NCBI RefSeq assembly: GCF_017526105.1
Contig: NZ_CP071839.1
Span: forward strand, 4,456,001-4,520,000
Reading direction: 5' to 3'
Length of the DNA stretch: 64,000 bases
Origin: Streptomyces cyanogenus
GTDB lineage: Bacteria > Actinomycetota > Actinomycetes > Streptomycetales > Streptomycetaceae
Positions 16,278 through 25,919 of the stretch are shown here, one piece after another (the first letter of the stretch is position 1; every line of letters begins with the position of its first letter). Made by a program: the position numbers and the translations under genes. The notes under the pieces were generated by a model, which made no database searches, was not told the origin of the DNA, and worked only from the letters and a program-made list of their open reading frames with translations.

Positions 16278-18323
16278 GTGGCCGATTCCGGCAACCCCAA
16301 CGAGAACATCCCGTCCACCGACGCCGGCGTGAGCACCGAGGCCACCGCCTCGGCCTCTTACGACGCCAGCGCCATCACCGTGCTCGAAGGGCTGGACGCG
16401 GTCCGCAAGCGGCCCGGCATGTACATCGGCTCCACGGGCGAGCGCGGTCTGCACCACCTGGTGTACGAGGTCGTCGACAACTCGGTCGACGAGGCGCTGG
16501 CGGGTTACGCCGACACCATCGACGTGACGATCCTCGCCGACGGCGGTGTGCGCGTCGTCGACAACGGCCGTGGCATCCCGGTGGGCATCGTGCCCTCCGA
16601 GGGCAAGCCGGCCGTCGAGGTCGTGCTGACCGTGCTGCACGCGGGCGGCAAGTTCGGCGGCGGCGGGTACGCCGTCTCCGGCGGTCTGCACGGTGTGGGT
16701 GTGTCCGTCGTGAACGCCCTGTCCACGAAGGTCGCCGTCGAGGTGAGGACCGACGGGCACCGGTGGACGCAGGACTACAAGATGGGCGTTCCGACGGCCC
16801 CGCTGGTCCAGCACGAGGCGACGGAGGAGACCGGCACGTCGGTCACCTTCTGGGCCGACCCGGAGATCTTCGAGACCACCGAGTACTCCTTCGAGACGCT
16901 GTCGCGGCGTTTCCAGGAGATGGCGTTCCTCAACAAGGGCCTGACGATCCGGCTCACCGACGAGCGCGAGTCGGCGAAGGCGACGAGCGGCGCGGACGAG
17001 GCGGGTGCGGACGAGAAGGCCGAGGTCAAGACCGTCACGTACCACTACGAGGGCGGCATCGTCGACTTCGTGAAGTACCTCAACTCCCGCAAGGGAGAGG
17101 CGGTGCACCCCACCGTCGTCTCGCTGGAGGCCGAGGACAAGGACAAGAGCCTGTCCCTCGAGGTCGCCATGCAGTGGAACAGCGGCTACAGCGAGGGCGT
17201 GTACTCCTTCGCCAACATCATCCACACCCACGAGGGCGGTACGCACGAGGAGGGCTTCCGTGCGGCCCTCACCAGCCTGATCAACAAGTACGCGCGCGAC
17301 AAGAAGCTGCTGCGCGAGAAGGACGACAACCTCACCGGTGACGACATCCGTGAGGGTCTGACCGCGATCATCTCCGTCAAGCTGAGCGAGCCGCAGTTCG
17401 AGGGCCAGACGAAGACCAAGCTGGGCAACACGGAGGCCAAGACCTTCGTGCAGAAGGCGGTCTACGAGCACCTCAACGACTGGCTGGACCGCAATCCGGT
17501 CGAGGCCGCGGACATCGTCCGCAAGGGCATCCAGGCGGCCACCGCGCGCGTGGCGGCCCGCAAGGCGCGCGACCTGACGCGTCGCAAGGGCCTGCTGGAG
17601 ACCGCGTCGCTGCCGGGCAAGCTGGCCGACTGCCAGTCCAACGACCCGGCCAAGTGCGAGATCTTCATCGTCGAGGGTGACTCCGCCGGCGGCTCGGCCA
17701 AGTCGGGCCGGAACCCGCAGTACCAGGCGATCCTCCCGATCCGGGGCAAGATCCTGAACGTGGAGAAGGCCAGGATCGACAAGATCCTGCAGAACCAGGA
17801 GATCCAGGCGCTGATCTCGGCCTTCGGCACGGGTGTGCACGAGGACTTCGACATCGAGAAGCTCCGCTATCACAAGATCATCCTGATGGCGGACGCCGAC
17901 GTCGACGGCCAGCACATCAGCACCCTGCTGCTGACCTTCCTGTTCCGCTTCATGCGGCCGCTGGTCGAGGCCGGGCACGTGTACCTGTCCCGTCCCCCGC
18001 TGTACAAGATCAAGTGGGGCCGGGACGACGTGGAGTACGCCTACTCGGACCGCGAGCGCGACGCGCTGATCGAGATGGGCCGGCAGCGCGGCAAGCGCGT
18101 CCGCGAGGACTCGATCCAGCGCTTCAAGGGTCTCGGCGAGATGAACGCCGAGGAGCTGCGCGTGACCACGATGGACCAGGAGCACCGGGTCCTCGGCCAG
18201 GTCACCCTCGACGACGCCGCCCAGGCCGACGACCTGTTCTCGGTACTGATGGGCGAGGACGTCGAGGCCCGGCGCCAGTTCATCCAGCGCAACGCCAAGG
18301 ACGTCCGCTTCCTCGACATCTGA
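16278..18323 (+). CDS. gyrB: DNA gyrase subunit B
   Basis: A 681-residue ATPase subunit of gyrase. It has the GHKL ATP-binding motifs (EVVDNSVDEALAG, VVDNGRGIPVG, GGLHGVGVSVVNAL), the transducer, and the TOPRIM domain (FIVEGDSAGGSAKSGR, LMADADVDGQHI). The C-terminal GyrA-binding region ends in GEDVEARRQFIQRNAKDVRFLDI-like sequence. I chose GTG 16278, preceded by AGAAAGG, which gives the usual MADSGNPNE start; the upstream extension is not gyrase-like. gyrA follows after 42 bases. It is the target of novobiocin. Confidence 0.97.
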   Translation: MADSGNPNENIPSTDAGVSTEATASASYDASAITVLEGLDAVRKRPGMYIGSTGERGLHHLVYEVVDNSVDEALAGYADTIDVTILADGGVRVVDNGRGIPVGIVPSEGKPAVEVVLTVLHAGGKFGGGGYAVSGGLHGVGVSVVNALSTKVAVEVRTDGHRWTQDYKMGVPTAPLVQHEATEETGTSVTFWADPEIFETTEYSFETLSRRFQEMAFLNKGLTIRLTDERESAKATSGADEAGADEKAEVKTVTYHYEGGIVDFVKYLNSRKGEAVHPTVVSLEAEDKDKSLSLEVAMQWNSGYSEGVYSFANIIHTHEGGTHEEGFRAALTSLINKYARDKKLLREKDDNLTGDDIREGLTAIISVKLSEPQFEGQTKTKLGNTEAKTFVQKAVYEHLNDWLDRNPVEAADIVRKGIQAATARVAARKARDLTRRKGLLETASLPGKLADCQSNDPAKCEIFIVEGDSAGGSAKSGRNPQYQAILPIRGKILNVEKARIDKILQNQEIQALISAFGTGVHEDFDIEKLRYHKIILMADADVDGQHISTLLLTFLFRFMRPLVEAGHVYLSRPPLYKIKWGRDDVEYAYSDRERDALIEMGRQRGKRVREDSIQRFKGLGEMNAEELRVTTMDQEHRVLGQVTLDDAAQADDLFSVLMGEDVEARRQFIQRNAKDVRFLDI

Positions 18324-18365
18324 GTCGGTCTCAGCTGACCGCACCAGGAAGGATCCCCACCAGCA

Positions 18366-20960
<2,595 letters not shown>

Positions 20961-20978
20961 CACGAGGAGTGAGTCATC

Positions 20979-21713
20979 GTGAGCGGAGCCACGGGCGCCG
21001 GATCGGCCGGTACCTCCACGGGTACGGAAACGGACGGCGGCGGCCGTGGCTCCGCCGCGCGTGCGGGGAGTGCGAGCGATCCGCACACGACCAACCTGAA
21101 GCCGGTGAAGGCTTCCGTGGCGGAGTCCTCCGGCACGCAGGAATCCCAGGAGTCCCAGGGGGGCACTGTGACGGACACCCGAGGTCCGGCCGCGGCCGGT
21201 GAGGCGCGGCCGGCGTCGCCGCTGCCCGGCGAGCGGCGCCCGGAGCAGCCCGACGGGCCGTACCACCCGCCGCAGGCCTATCCGGCGCAGGCTCCCGCCG
21301 GTGCGGTGCGCAAGCCGCGTACGGGGGTGCGGACGGCGCCGCGGACCCGCAAGGCGCGGCTGCGGGTGGCCAAGGCCGACCCGTGGTCGGTGATGAAGGT
21401 CAGCTTCCTGCTCTCCATCGCGTTCGGCATCTGCACGATCGTCGCCTCGGCGGTGCTGTGGATGGTCATGGATGCGATGGGCGTGTTCTCGACGGTCGGC
21501 GGCACGATCTCGGAGGCGACCGGCTCGAACGAGGCGAACGGCTTCGACCTCCAGGCGTTCCTGTCCCTCCCCCACGTCCTGACCTTCACGACGATCATCG
21601 CGGTCATCGACGTCGTCCTGGCCACGGCCCTCGCGACGCTCGGCGCGTTCATCTACAACCTCTCCGCGGGCTTCGTGGGCGGCATCGAGCTGACCCTGGC
21701 GGAGGACGAGTGA
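20979..21713 (+). CDS. DUF3566 membrane protein
   Basis: A 244-residue protein with a disordered N-terminal half (Gly/Ser/Thr then Pro-rich) and a C-terminal DUF3566 domain of two membrane helices (VSFLLSIAFGICTIVASAVLWMVM-like, and LTFTTIIAVIDVVLATALATL) ending ELTLAEDE. It follows gyrA in nearly all actinomycetes and is implicated in growth at the cell tip in relatives. The GTG start is preceded by CGAGGAG, 18 bases after gyrA, so it is likely in the gyrase operon. Confidence 0.9.
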   Translation: MSGATGAGSAGTSTGTETDGGGRGSAARAGSASDPHTTNLKPVKASVAESSGTQESQESQGGTVTDTRGPAAAGEARPASPLPGERRPEQPDGPYHPPQAYPAQAPAGAVRKPRTGVRTAPRTRKARLRVAKADPWSVMKVSFLLSIAFGICTIVASAVLWMVMDAMGVFSTVGGTISEATGSNEANGFDLQAFLSLPHVLTFTTIIAVIDVVLATALATLGAFIYNLSAGFVGGIELTLAEDE

Positions 21714-21756
21714 CCACCGGACCAGCGGCGTTCCGACGGTCCCCCGACAACCGATT

Positions 21757-21785
21757 TTGGGACTGACGCGGTCGTGCGCTAATCT
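21757..21785 (+). promoter_or_regulatory. candidate tRNA-Ile promoter
   Basis: TTGGGA (21757-21762) and TAATCT (21780-21785) with a 17-base spacer, 40 bases before the tRNA. Confidence 0.55.
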
Positions 21786-21825
21786 TCAGGAGTCAGCGCG
21801 CGGGACACACACCGCAGAGCGCGGC

Positions 21826-21899
21826 GGGGCTATAGCTCAGTTGGTTAGAGCGCATCCCTGATAAGGATGAGGCCACAGGTTCAAATCCTGTTAGCCCCA
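21826..21899 (+). tRNA. tRNA-Ile(GAT)
   Basis: A complete cloverleaf: acceptor GGGGCTA pairs with TAGCCCC, the anticodon stem CATCC/GGATG holds loop CTGATAA with anticodon GAT, and the T-arm reads GGTTCAAATCC. The CCA end is encoded (21900-21902). Its 3' end is the attachment sequence of the integration scar to the right. Confidence 0.97.
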
Positions 21900-21904
21900 C
21901 CAGC
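21888..21904. repeat. att-like repeat, copy 1 (tRNA-Ile 3' end)
   Basis: CTGTTAGCCCCACCAGC, the end of the tRNA plus a few bases. An identical copy is at 22573-22589. Such direct repeats mark integration by a tyrosine recombinase at a tRNA. Confidence 0.85.
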
Positions 21905-21906
21905 AC

Positions 21907-21939
21907 AAAGACCCCCGGATCATTGGTCCGGGGGTCTTT
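21907..21939 (+). terminator. tRNA-Ile terminator
   Basis: A perfect 13-bp stem (21907-21919 and 21927-21939) with a 7-base loop and a T at the end, just after the tRNA. Confidence 0.85.
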
Positions 21940-21970
21940 TGACACCAGTGGTTGACACCAACGGCGGCGG

Positions 21971-22086
21971 TCAGCCGATGAGCGGATCTTCCAGCAGCTC
22001 CGCGAGCGTGCCGACCGCTTCACGCTCACTGTCGCCGACGACGTGGGTTTACACGTCCATGGTCATGCTGATCTGACTGTGCCGGA
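21971..22086 (-). pseudogene. fragment of a tyrosine integrase, C-terminal end
   Basis: On the minus strand this reads RHSQISMTMDV-stop-THVVGDSEREAV and ends LAELLEDPLIG-stop, nearly identical to the end of the second integrase remnant at 22631. The catalytic tyrosine codon TAC of the second copy is TAA here, so this copy is dead. Nothing upstream of the conserved His box remains; the sequence right of 22086 is unrelated. It lies directly beside the tRNA, where an element's integrase is expected. Confidence 0.85.
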
Positions 22087-22221
22087 GGCTCGACGCGGCG
22101 CGGGCCCCGAGGCGCTTTGCTGCCCGCCGCCCGAGGCTCCCTCGGTAGCTCACTGTGAGGCTTGCTTGCCCGTTCAGGGCATGACAAGATCAACAACCAG
22201 TAACGATCTCTGAGAACGGAT

Positions 22222-22566
22222 GTGCCCGTGAGGAAACGTTCTTTACTGCTGGCCGGCGCGGCTCTGGCAGCAACCCTTCCCTTCGCTGCCGTGCAGCCCG
22301 CTTCCGCAGCGTCGGTGTGCGCGACGGGCAAGGTGTGCGCCTGGACCGGGGCTAACTTCACCGGTACGCGCTATGATCGCACGGCTTCGGAACACGGTTG
22401 CGATGCGCCGGGCCCGGTGAACACCAGCTTCCGCACGATCTCGAACCAGTCCCGCTTCAACGTCACCGTCTACAGCGAGGACGGTTGCTACGGAAGCACG
22501 GTGGTGATCAGGAGCGGGCACTACTCCGGGTCTCTCCCGTTTAAGGCCAGGGCCTATTCGTGGTAA
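22222..22566 (+). CDS. secreted peptidase-inhibitor family I36-like protein
   Basis: A 114-residue protein with a clear signal peptide (RKRSLLLAGAALAATLPFAAV, cleavage near PASAAS). The mature part of about 85 residues has four cysteines and a crystallin-type pattern (VCAWTGANFTGTRYDRT, VTVYSEDGCYGSTVV), as in the Streptomyces metalloproteinase inhibitor family I36. It is probably secreted, folded with two disulphides, and may inhibit a protease, but that is inferred. The GTG start at 22222 follows GAGAACGGA; GTG 22228 is equally possible. It lies between two att-like repeats and is cargo of the integration scar. Confidence 0.75.
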   Translation: MPVRKRSLLLAGAALAATLPFAAVQPASAASVCATGKVCAWTGANFTGTRYDRTASEHGCDAPGPVNTSFRTISNQSRFNVTVYSEDGCYGSTVVIRSGHYSGSLPFKARAYSW

Positions 22567-22572
22567 GGGCCT

Positions 22573-22589
22573 CTGTTAGCCCCACCAGC
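22573..22589. repeat. att-like repeat, copy 2
   Basis: CTGTTAGCCCCACCAGC, identical over 17 bases to the tRNA-Ile 3' end and 685 bases from it. It has no tRNA body before it. It is followed by a terminator-like hairpin, as at the tRNA itself. Confidence 0.85.
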
Positions 22590-22595
22590 GAGGAG

Positions 22596-22625
22596 ACCCC
22601 CAGTCGGTACCGGCTGGGGGTTTTT
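22596..22625 (+). terminator. hairpin after att copy 2
   Basis: A 12-bp stem with one G-U pair around TA, followed by TTTTT. It would end the I36 inhibitor transcript. A close relative of this hairpin occurs at 24788-24819. Confidence 0.75.
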
Positions 22626-22630
22626 GACAT

Positions 22631-23165
22631 CTACGGCTGACATGAGCCGATGAGTGGATCTTCCAGAAGCTCGGCGAGCATGCCGACCGCTTCCCGCTCA
22701 CTGTCGCCGACCACGTGCGTGTAGACGTCCATGGTCATGCTGATCTGGCTGTGCCGCAGGATCGCCTGAGCCACTTTGGGGTGCACCTTCAGGAAGGCCA
22801 GCAGGGTGCCGCAGGTGTGCCGAGCGAGGCGAACCGTGATCCGGCGGACGCCGACACGCTTGACGAGCCGATCGAAGGTACGGGAGAAGCCCACAGGGTC
22901 GATCATGCCGCCGTGCTCGGAGGAGAAGATCAAGTCATGGTCTGGCTCTTGCGACCAGTGCTCACCAGCGATCTTCCGTTCCAGTTCCTGAAGCTCCCGG
23001 CGCTCCTCCAGGACGCGAGCGCAGAACTCCGGGAGCGGTAGCACGGCCTGTGAGGACTCCGTCTTCAGGTCCTTGAGGACCAGGCCCACGCCCTTGACCC
23101 GCTGCACCTGCTTGATCGGGGTGGAGTGGCCGGCCTCGAATCGCGCCACCCATGTTGATCTCACC
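22631..23165 (-). pseudogene. truncated tyrosine integrase
   Basis: The C-terminal catalytic half of a phage/ICE-type tyrosine recombinase is readable: KTESSQAVLPLPEFCARV, then VRLARHTCGTLLAFLKVHPKVA (His-Arg box), ILRHSQISMTMDVYTHV with the nucleophile Tyr, and a C-terminal tail. The N-terminal DNA-binding domain and the first catalytic Arg box are missing. Upstream of about 23165 the frame continues into unrelated sequence. It is therefore probably inactive, though its Tyr box is intact. It abuts att copy 2, as an integrase at an element end should. Confidence 0.85.
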
Positions 23166-23427
23166 GAGGAGTTCGACGGGGGAGCGGGTCGTCCACCTTG
23201 TACTCCCCGTCGTGCATCTCCCCGTACCCCCCAGGGCGTCCGTCTCGTCGAAGTACTTGAGGTACGCGGTCCGCAGATGTCAGGACTAATGATGTCCAAA
23301 GGCGCCTTGTCAGGGGTCTCTCTCTATAGGAGCTGGATGACCCCCGCCAAGGCGGAGGAAGGCAGGGTCCTGCCGGGGTGAGCAGGGCCCCGCCTGTCGG
23401 CCAGGCGAGCAGGTCGCCTGCCTGTTG

Positions 23428-23604
23428 TCAGCGACGCCACCGAGCCCAGAAATGTGTGATCGTCATCACGACCACGGCGCCGAGTACCTGCTCCGTCTCG
23501 CCGCCGATGCCGGCGCTATACCCGGCGCCATAGCCAACGCTGATCGCGGCGACGAGGATCTCATAACTTGGCGGACGCTCCCGTTCGGGCAGCGCACCCT
23601 GCAT
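23428..23604 (-). CDS. small hypothetical membrane-type protein
   Basis: A 58-residue open frame starting at ATG 23604 after AGAGGAGAA. It reads MQGALPERERPPSYEILVAA and continues with a Gly/Ala-rich hydrophobic stretch and VLGAVVVMTITHFWARWRR, suggesting one or two short membrane segments. I do not recognise a family. It lies in the integration scar between the dead integrase and the HNH gene, so it may be leftover cargo of the same element. The good ribosome site is the main support. Confidence 0.45.
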   Translation of the reverse strand: MQGALPERERPPSYEILVAAISVGYGAGYSAGIGGETEQVLGAVVVMTITHFWARWRR

Positions 23605-23700
23605 ACTGGACAAAGTTCTCCTCTGTCGAAGGGGTAGGACCATCCGCCGGGACCCGTAGATCTGTGGAAGGTGATGCGGGGACCGGCGGAAGCTTGTGGG

Positions 23701-24414
23701 TCAGAGGGGCTCATCGCCCTCATCTCGGGCACTTACGGCATGCGCCAAAAGCTCCTTAAGGGTGTTCTTCTGGCTGGCGGGAGCGGCGCGGTACAGCTGC
23801 CACACTTCTTCGACGGCAGAAACCGGTCGACGGCCCAGTGTCATCCAGGCGAGCAAGCGAGACTGTTCGCCCGGTGACAGACTCTGCATCCGCAACCAGA
23901 CTTCTTCCTCGCCTGGTGGCTGAGAGGTACGGCCAGCGTTACAGTTCGGGCAAAGAGTGATCAGATTGTCCGGACTATCGGTCCCGCCGTGCGAAATCGG
24001 CACTACGTAGGCGAGGCCCAGACGAGTAGAGCCGGCCCGCAATCCGCAGCGCACGCACGCGTGCCCATCCCTCTCGAGGACTATGCGGCGGATACGGGCA
24101 GAAGGGCCCCGGCGAGCGACACGAGCAGCCCTCGTCGCCGGGTCCCAGATAGGTTCGCCAGCCCGCGCGAAGAAGAGCTCGTCTTGCTTGAGGGAGACCC
24201 GGGTGAGCCTAGTCTCGATCTCCCACCCATGATCCCGCAGGTCGCGGAGACGACGATCCAGCTGGGCGTATTCCGGAAAGGCATGCCTCATCTGCGCCTT
24301 GGTGAAGATGTTCCCCTCGCCAACCACGTCGCGAAGCCACAGCGCCAAGCGGACCTTGGTGCCGATCTTCTGGTCAGTCCACTTTGGTGGCGGGACAGCT
24401 TCATGGTCGGTCAC
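23701..24414 (-). CDS. HNH endonuclease
   Basis: A 237-residue protein. The middle third is an HNH nuclease domain: a zinc-type CVRCG, the core VVPISHGGTDSPDNLITLC with the catalytic His and Asn, and CPNCN. An N-terminal domain of about 100 residues (RLALWLRDVVGEGNIFTKAQMRHAF, RRLRDLRDHGWEIETR) may read DNA sequence. The C-terminal 60 residues are helical. Related proteins act as restriction-type or homing-type nucleases. No methyltransferase partner is nearby. The GTG start is at 24414. Its GC usage is lower than that of core genes, fitting transfer. Confidence 0.85.
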   Translation of the reverse strand: MTDHEAVPPPKWTDQKIGTKVRLALWLRDVVGEGNIFTKAQMRHAFPEYAQLDRRLRDLRDHGWEIETRLTRVSLKQDELFFARAGEPIWDPATRAARVARRGPSARIRRIVLERDGHACVRCGLRAGSTRLGLAYVVPISHGGTDSPDNLITLCPNCNAGRTSQPPGEEEVWLRMQSLSPGEQSRLLAWMTLGRRPVSAVEEVWQLYRAAPASQKNTLKELLAHAVSARDEGDEPL

Positions 24415-24893
24415 GGATTCACACCCCCTTCAGCGGCAACGTGCGGCTTGCGACGACCATCCCATGCCGCGGCAGGCTTAGGCAAGCCTCGGCAAGGGGC
24501 GGCAGGGCGGGGCAGGGGCTTTTGGGGCGAAATAACCCAGTGTCGACTTGGAAATCTGGGCGAAGTCCGGTACTGCAACCAGAGTCGCGCACACCACACC
24601 GACGCATGACCAGAGGCGAGAGCAGCGCAAAATGGAGTACATAGCCCCGCGTCAAGCGCGGCGTTGGGGCTGACACCAGTTACTGACACCAACAACGGCG
24701 TACAGGTGCGGAGAACAGCGGTGCCCAGCGGTCATCGCGCCGCCGCCGAGCCGGGGTTCTTCTGGCTATCAGGAGGGCTCACCAGCGAGACCCCCAGCCG
24801 GTACCGGTTGGGGGTCTTTGATGTCCATGAAGTCAGGCGGTCGAAGGTCCGTGAGCGCTGGGCCGGCCAAATGAAGATCCGTATCGTGGCCCC
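24415..24893. other. gene-free stretch with decayed element end
   Basis: About 480 bases with no gene. The sequence at 24671-24698 resembles the one at 21941-21967 (both carry GACACCAG followed by TGACACCAAC), and the sequence at 24776-24790 weakly resembles the att repeat before a hairpin. I read this as an older, diverged junction of the tRNA-Ile element. Confidence 0.5.
24788..24819 (+). repeat. third copy of the att-associated hairpin
   Basis: A 14-bp stem with a G-U pair around TA, followed by TTT. It differs from the hairpin at 22596 at only a few bases and is preceded by CACCAGCGAG, the tail of the att copies. No gene ends here, so it is best seen as an element-boundary relic. Confidence 0.6.
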
Positions 24894-25703
24894 ATGGTGG
24901 ATGAGGGCGCATCGAAACTCTTCGTGAACCGGTGGGGCGACACAGCGGACCCGGCATCGGTGGGACGCGCTTCCTGCCGGGACGAGTGCGTGTGCTTCGA
25001 CCAGGCCAGGCCGCAGCCGCGCGCCCGTGTCGGTTTCCACGCCGAACGCCAGGACACCTCGACCGCTGGGTGGCGACGTCTGCTGGAGTTGGTCGACGAG
25101 GCCGCGGAAGACGGGCGGGAGGAGTTCCGGCCTCTGGCCGGACTCAGTGCCGAGGAGCGCCGACAGGTCATCACCCTGCCGACGGGCATCGCCAGACTGA
25201 CGGCGGTCAGACACCTCGTGCTCTACGGCAGCAACCTGGTCCGCATTCCGCCCGAGATCGGTGCCATGACCAGCCTGGAGGAGTTCACCCCCTACACCTC
25301 GTACCGGCTGCACTGGTTCCCCTACGAGATCACCAGATGCTCGAAACTGGTCCGGAGCACGGTGAGCACCCGCGCGCTGTTCGGGAACTACAAGCTCCGT
25401 CCTCCGTTCCCCCGACTACAGCCGCCCAGAGCCTCCGTTGAAGATCTCGACCTGACGGCGCTCGATGCCCGGCGCTGGGGTGCCACAGCCATCCGTGGGT
25501 GCAGTGTCTGTGATCGGCCGATCGAGCAGCACGGGCTCCACCAGGCGTGGATCTCCCTGCGGGTGGCCACCGACGTCCTGCCCCTCCTGGTCAACGCCTG
25601 CTCGGCAGCCTGCGTCTCCGCCCTTCCCGCCGGCGCCGAGGACCACGTGCGGCTGCCGCACACGGGCGGCAGGATCGAGCAGCCACCGTCCGACTGGGAC
25701 TGA
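24894..25703 (+). CDS. leucine-rich-repeat-like hypothetical protein
   Basis: A 269-residue protein. The middle contains one or two leucine-rich repeats (LPTGIARLTAVRHLVLYGSN, then LVRIPPEIGAMTSLEEF), as in small bacterial LRR proteins. The C-terminal part has a possible metal site (GCSVCDRPIEQH, then ACSAACVSALP). There is no signal peptide or membrane segment. The start is ATG 24894; the ribosome site is weak. I cannot assign a function. It lies immediately right of the integration scar. Confidence 0.75.
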   Translation: MVDEGASKLFVNRWGDTADPASVGRASCRDECVCFDQARPQPRARVGFHAERQDTSTAGWRRLLELVDEAAEDGREEFRPLAGLSAEERRQVITLPTGIARLTAVRHLVLYGSNLVRIPPEIGAMTSLEEFTPYTSYRLHWFPYEITRCSKLVRSTVSTRALFGNYKLRPPFPRLQPPRASVEDLDLTALDARRWGATAIRGCSVCDRPIEQHGLHQAWISLRVATDVLPLLVNACSAACVSALPAGAEDHVRLPHTGGRIEQPPSDWD

Positions 25704-25919
25704 TCGGCCGGTCGGCGGTGGTGGTGGCGGTACGCGAGGACCAGGTGCGCGGACCACGGGGTTGCTCCCGGGAACGATCAGCGTGCGCCGGAGCACGGCA
25801 CAGCGAAACACCCGGCCGCTGGCGACGGGGGATGCACCAGCGACCGGGCTATGGCCAAGGGTAACAAGGTTGTCGGTTCCGTGGGGCCAAGTCCGGGGGG
25901 AATCAGGGATGTTGGCCGA

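Noticed and set aside
23073..23381. Plus-strand ORF over the integrase remnant
   Set aside because: No ribosome site or domain; it overlaps the better supported integrase remnant and its junction sequence.
22573..24819. CRISPR-like reading of the repeated hairpins
   Set aside because: Only two or three copies at wide, unequal distances beside a tRNA end and integrase remnants; this is an integration scar and not an array.
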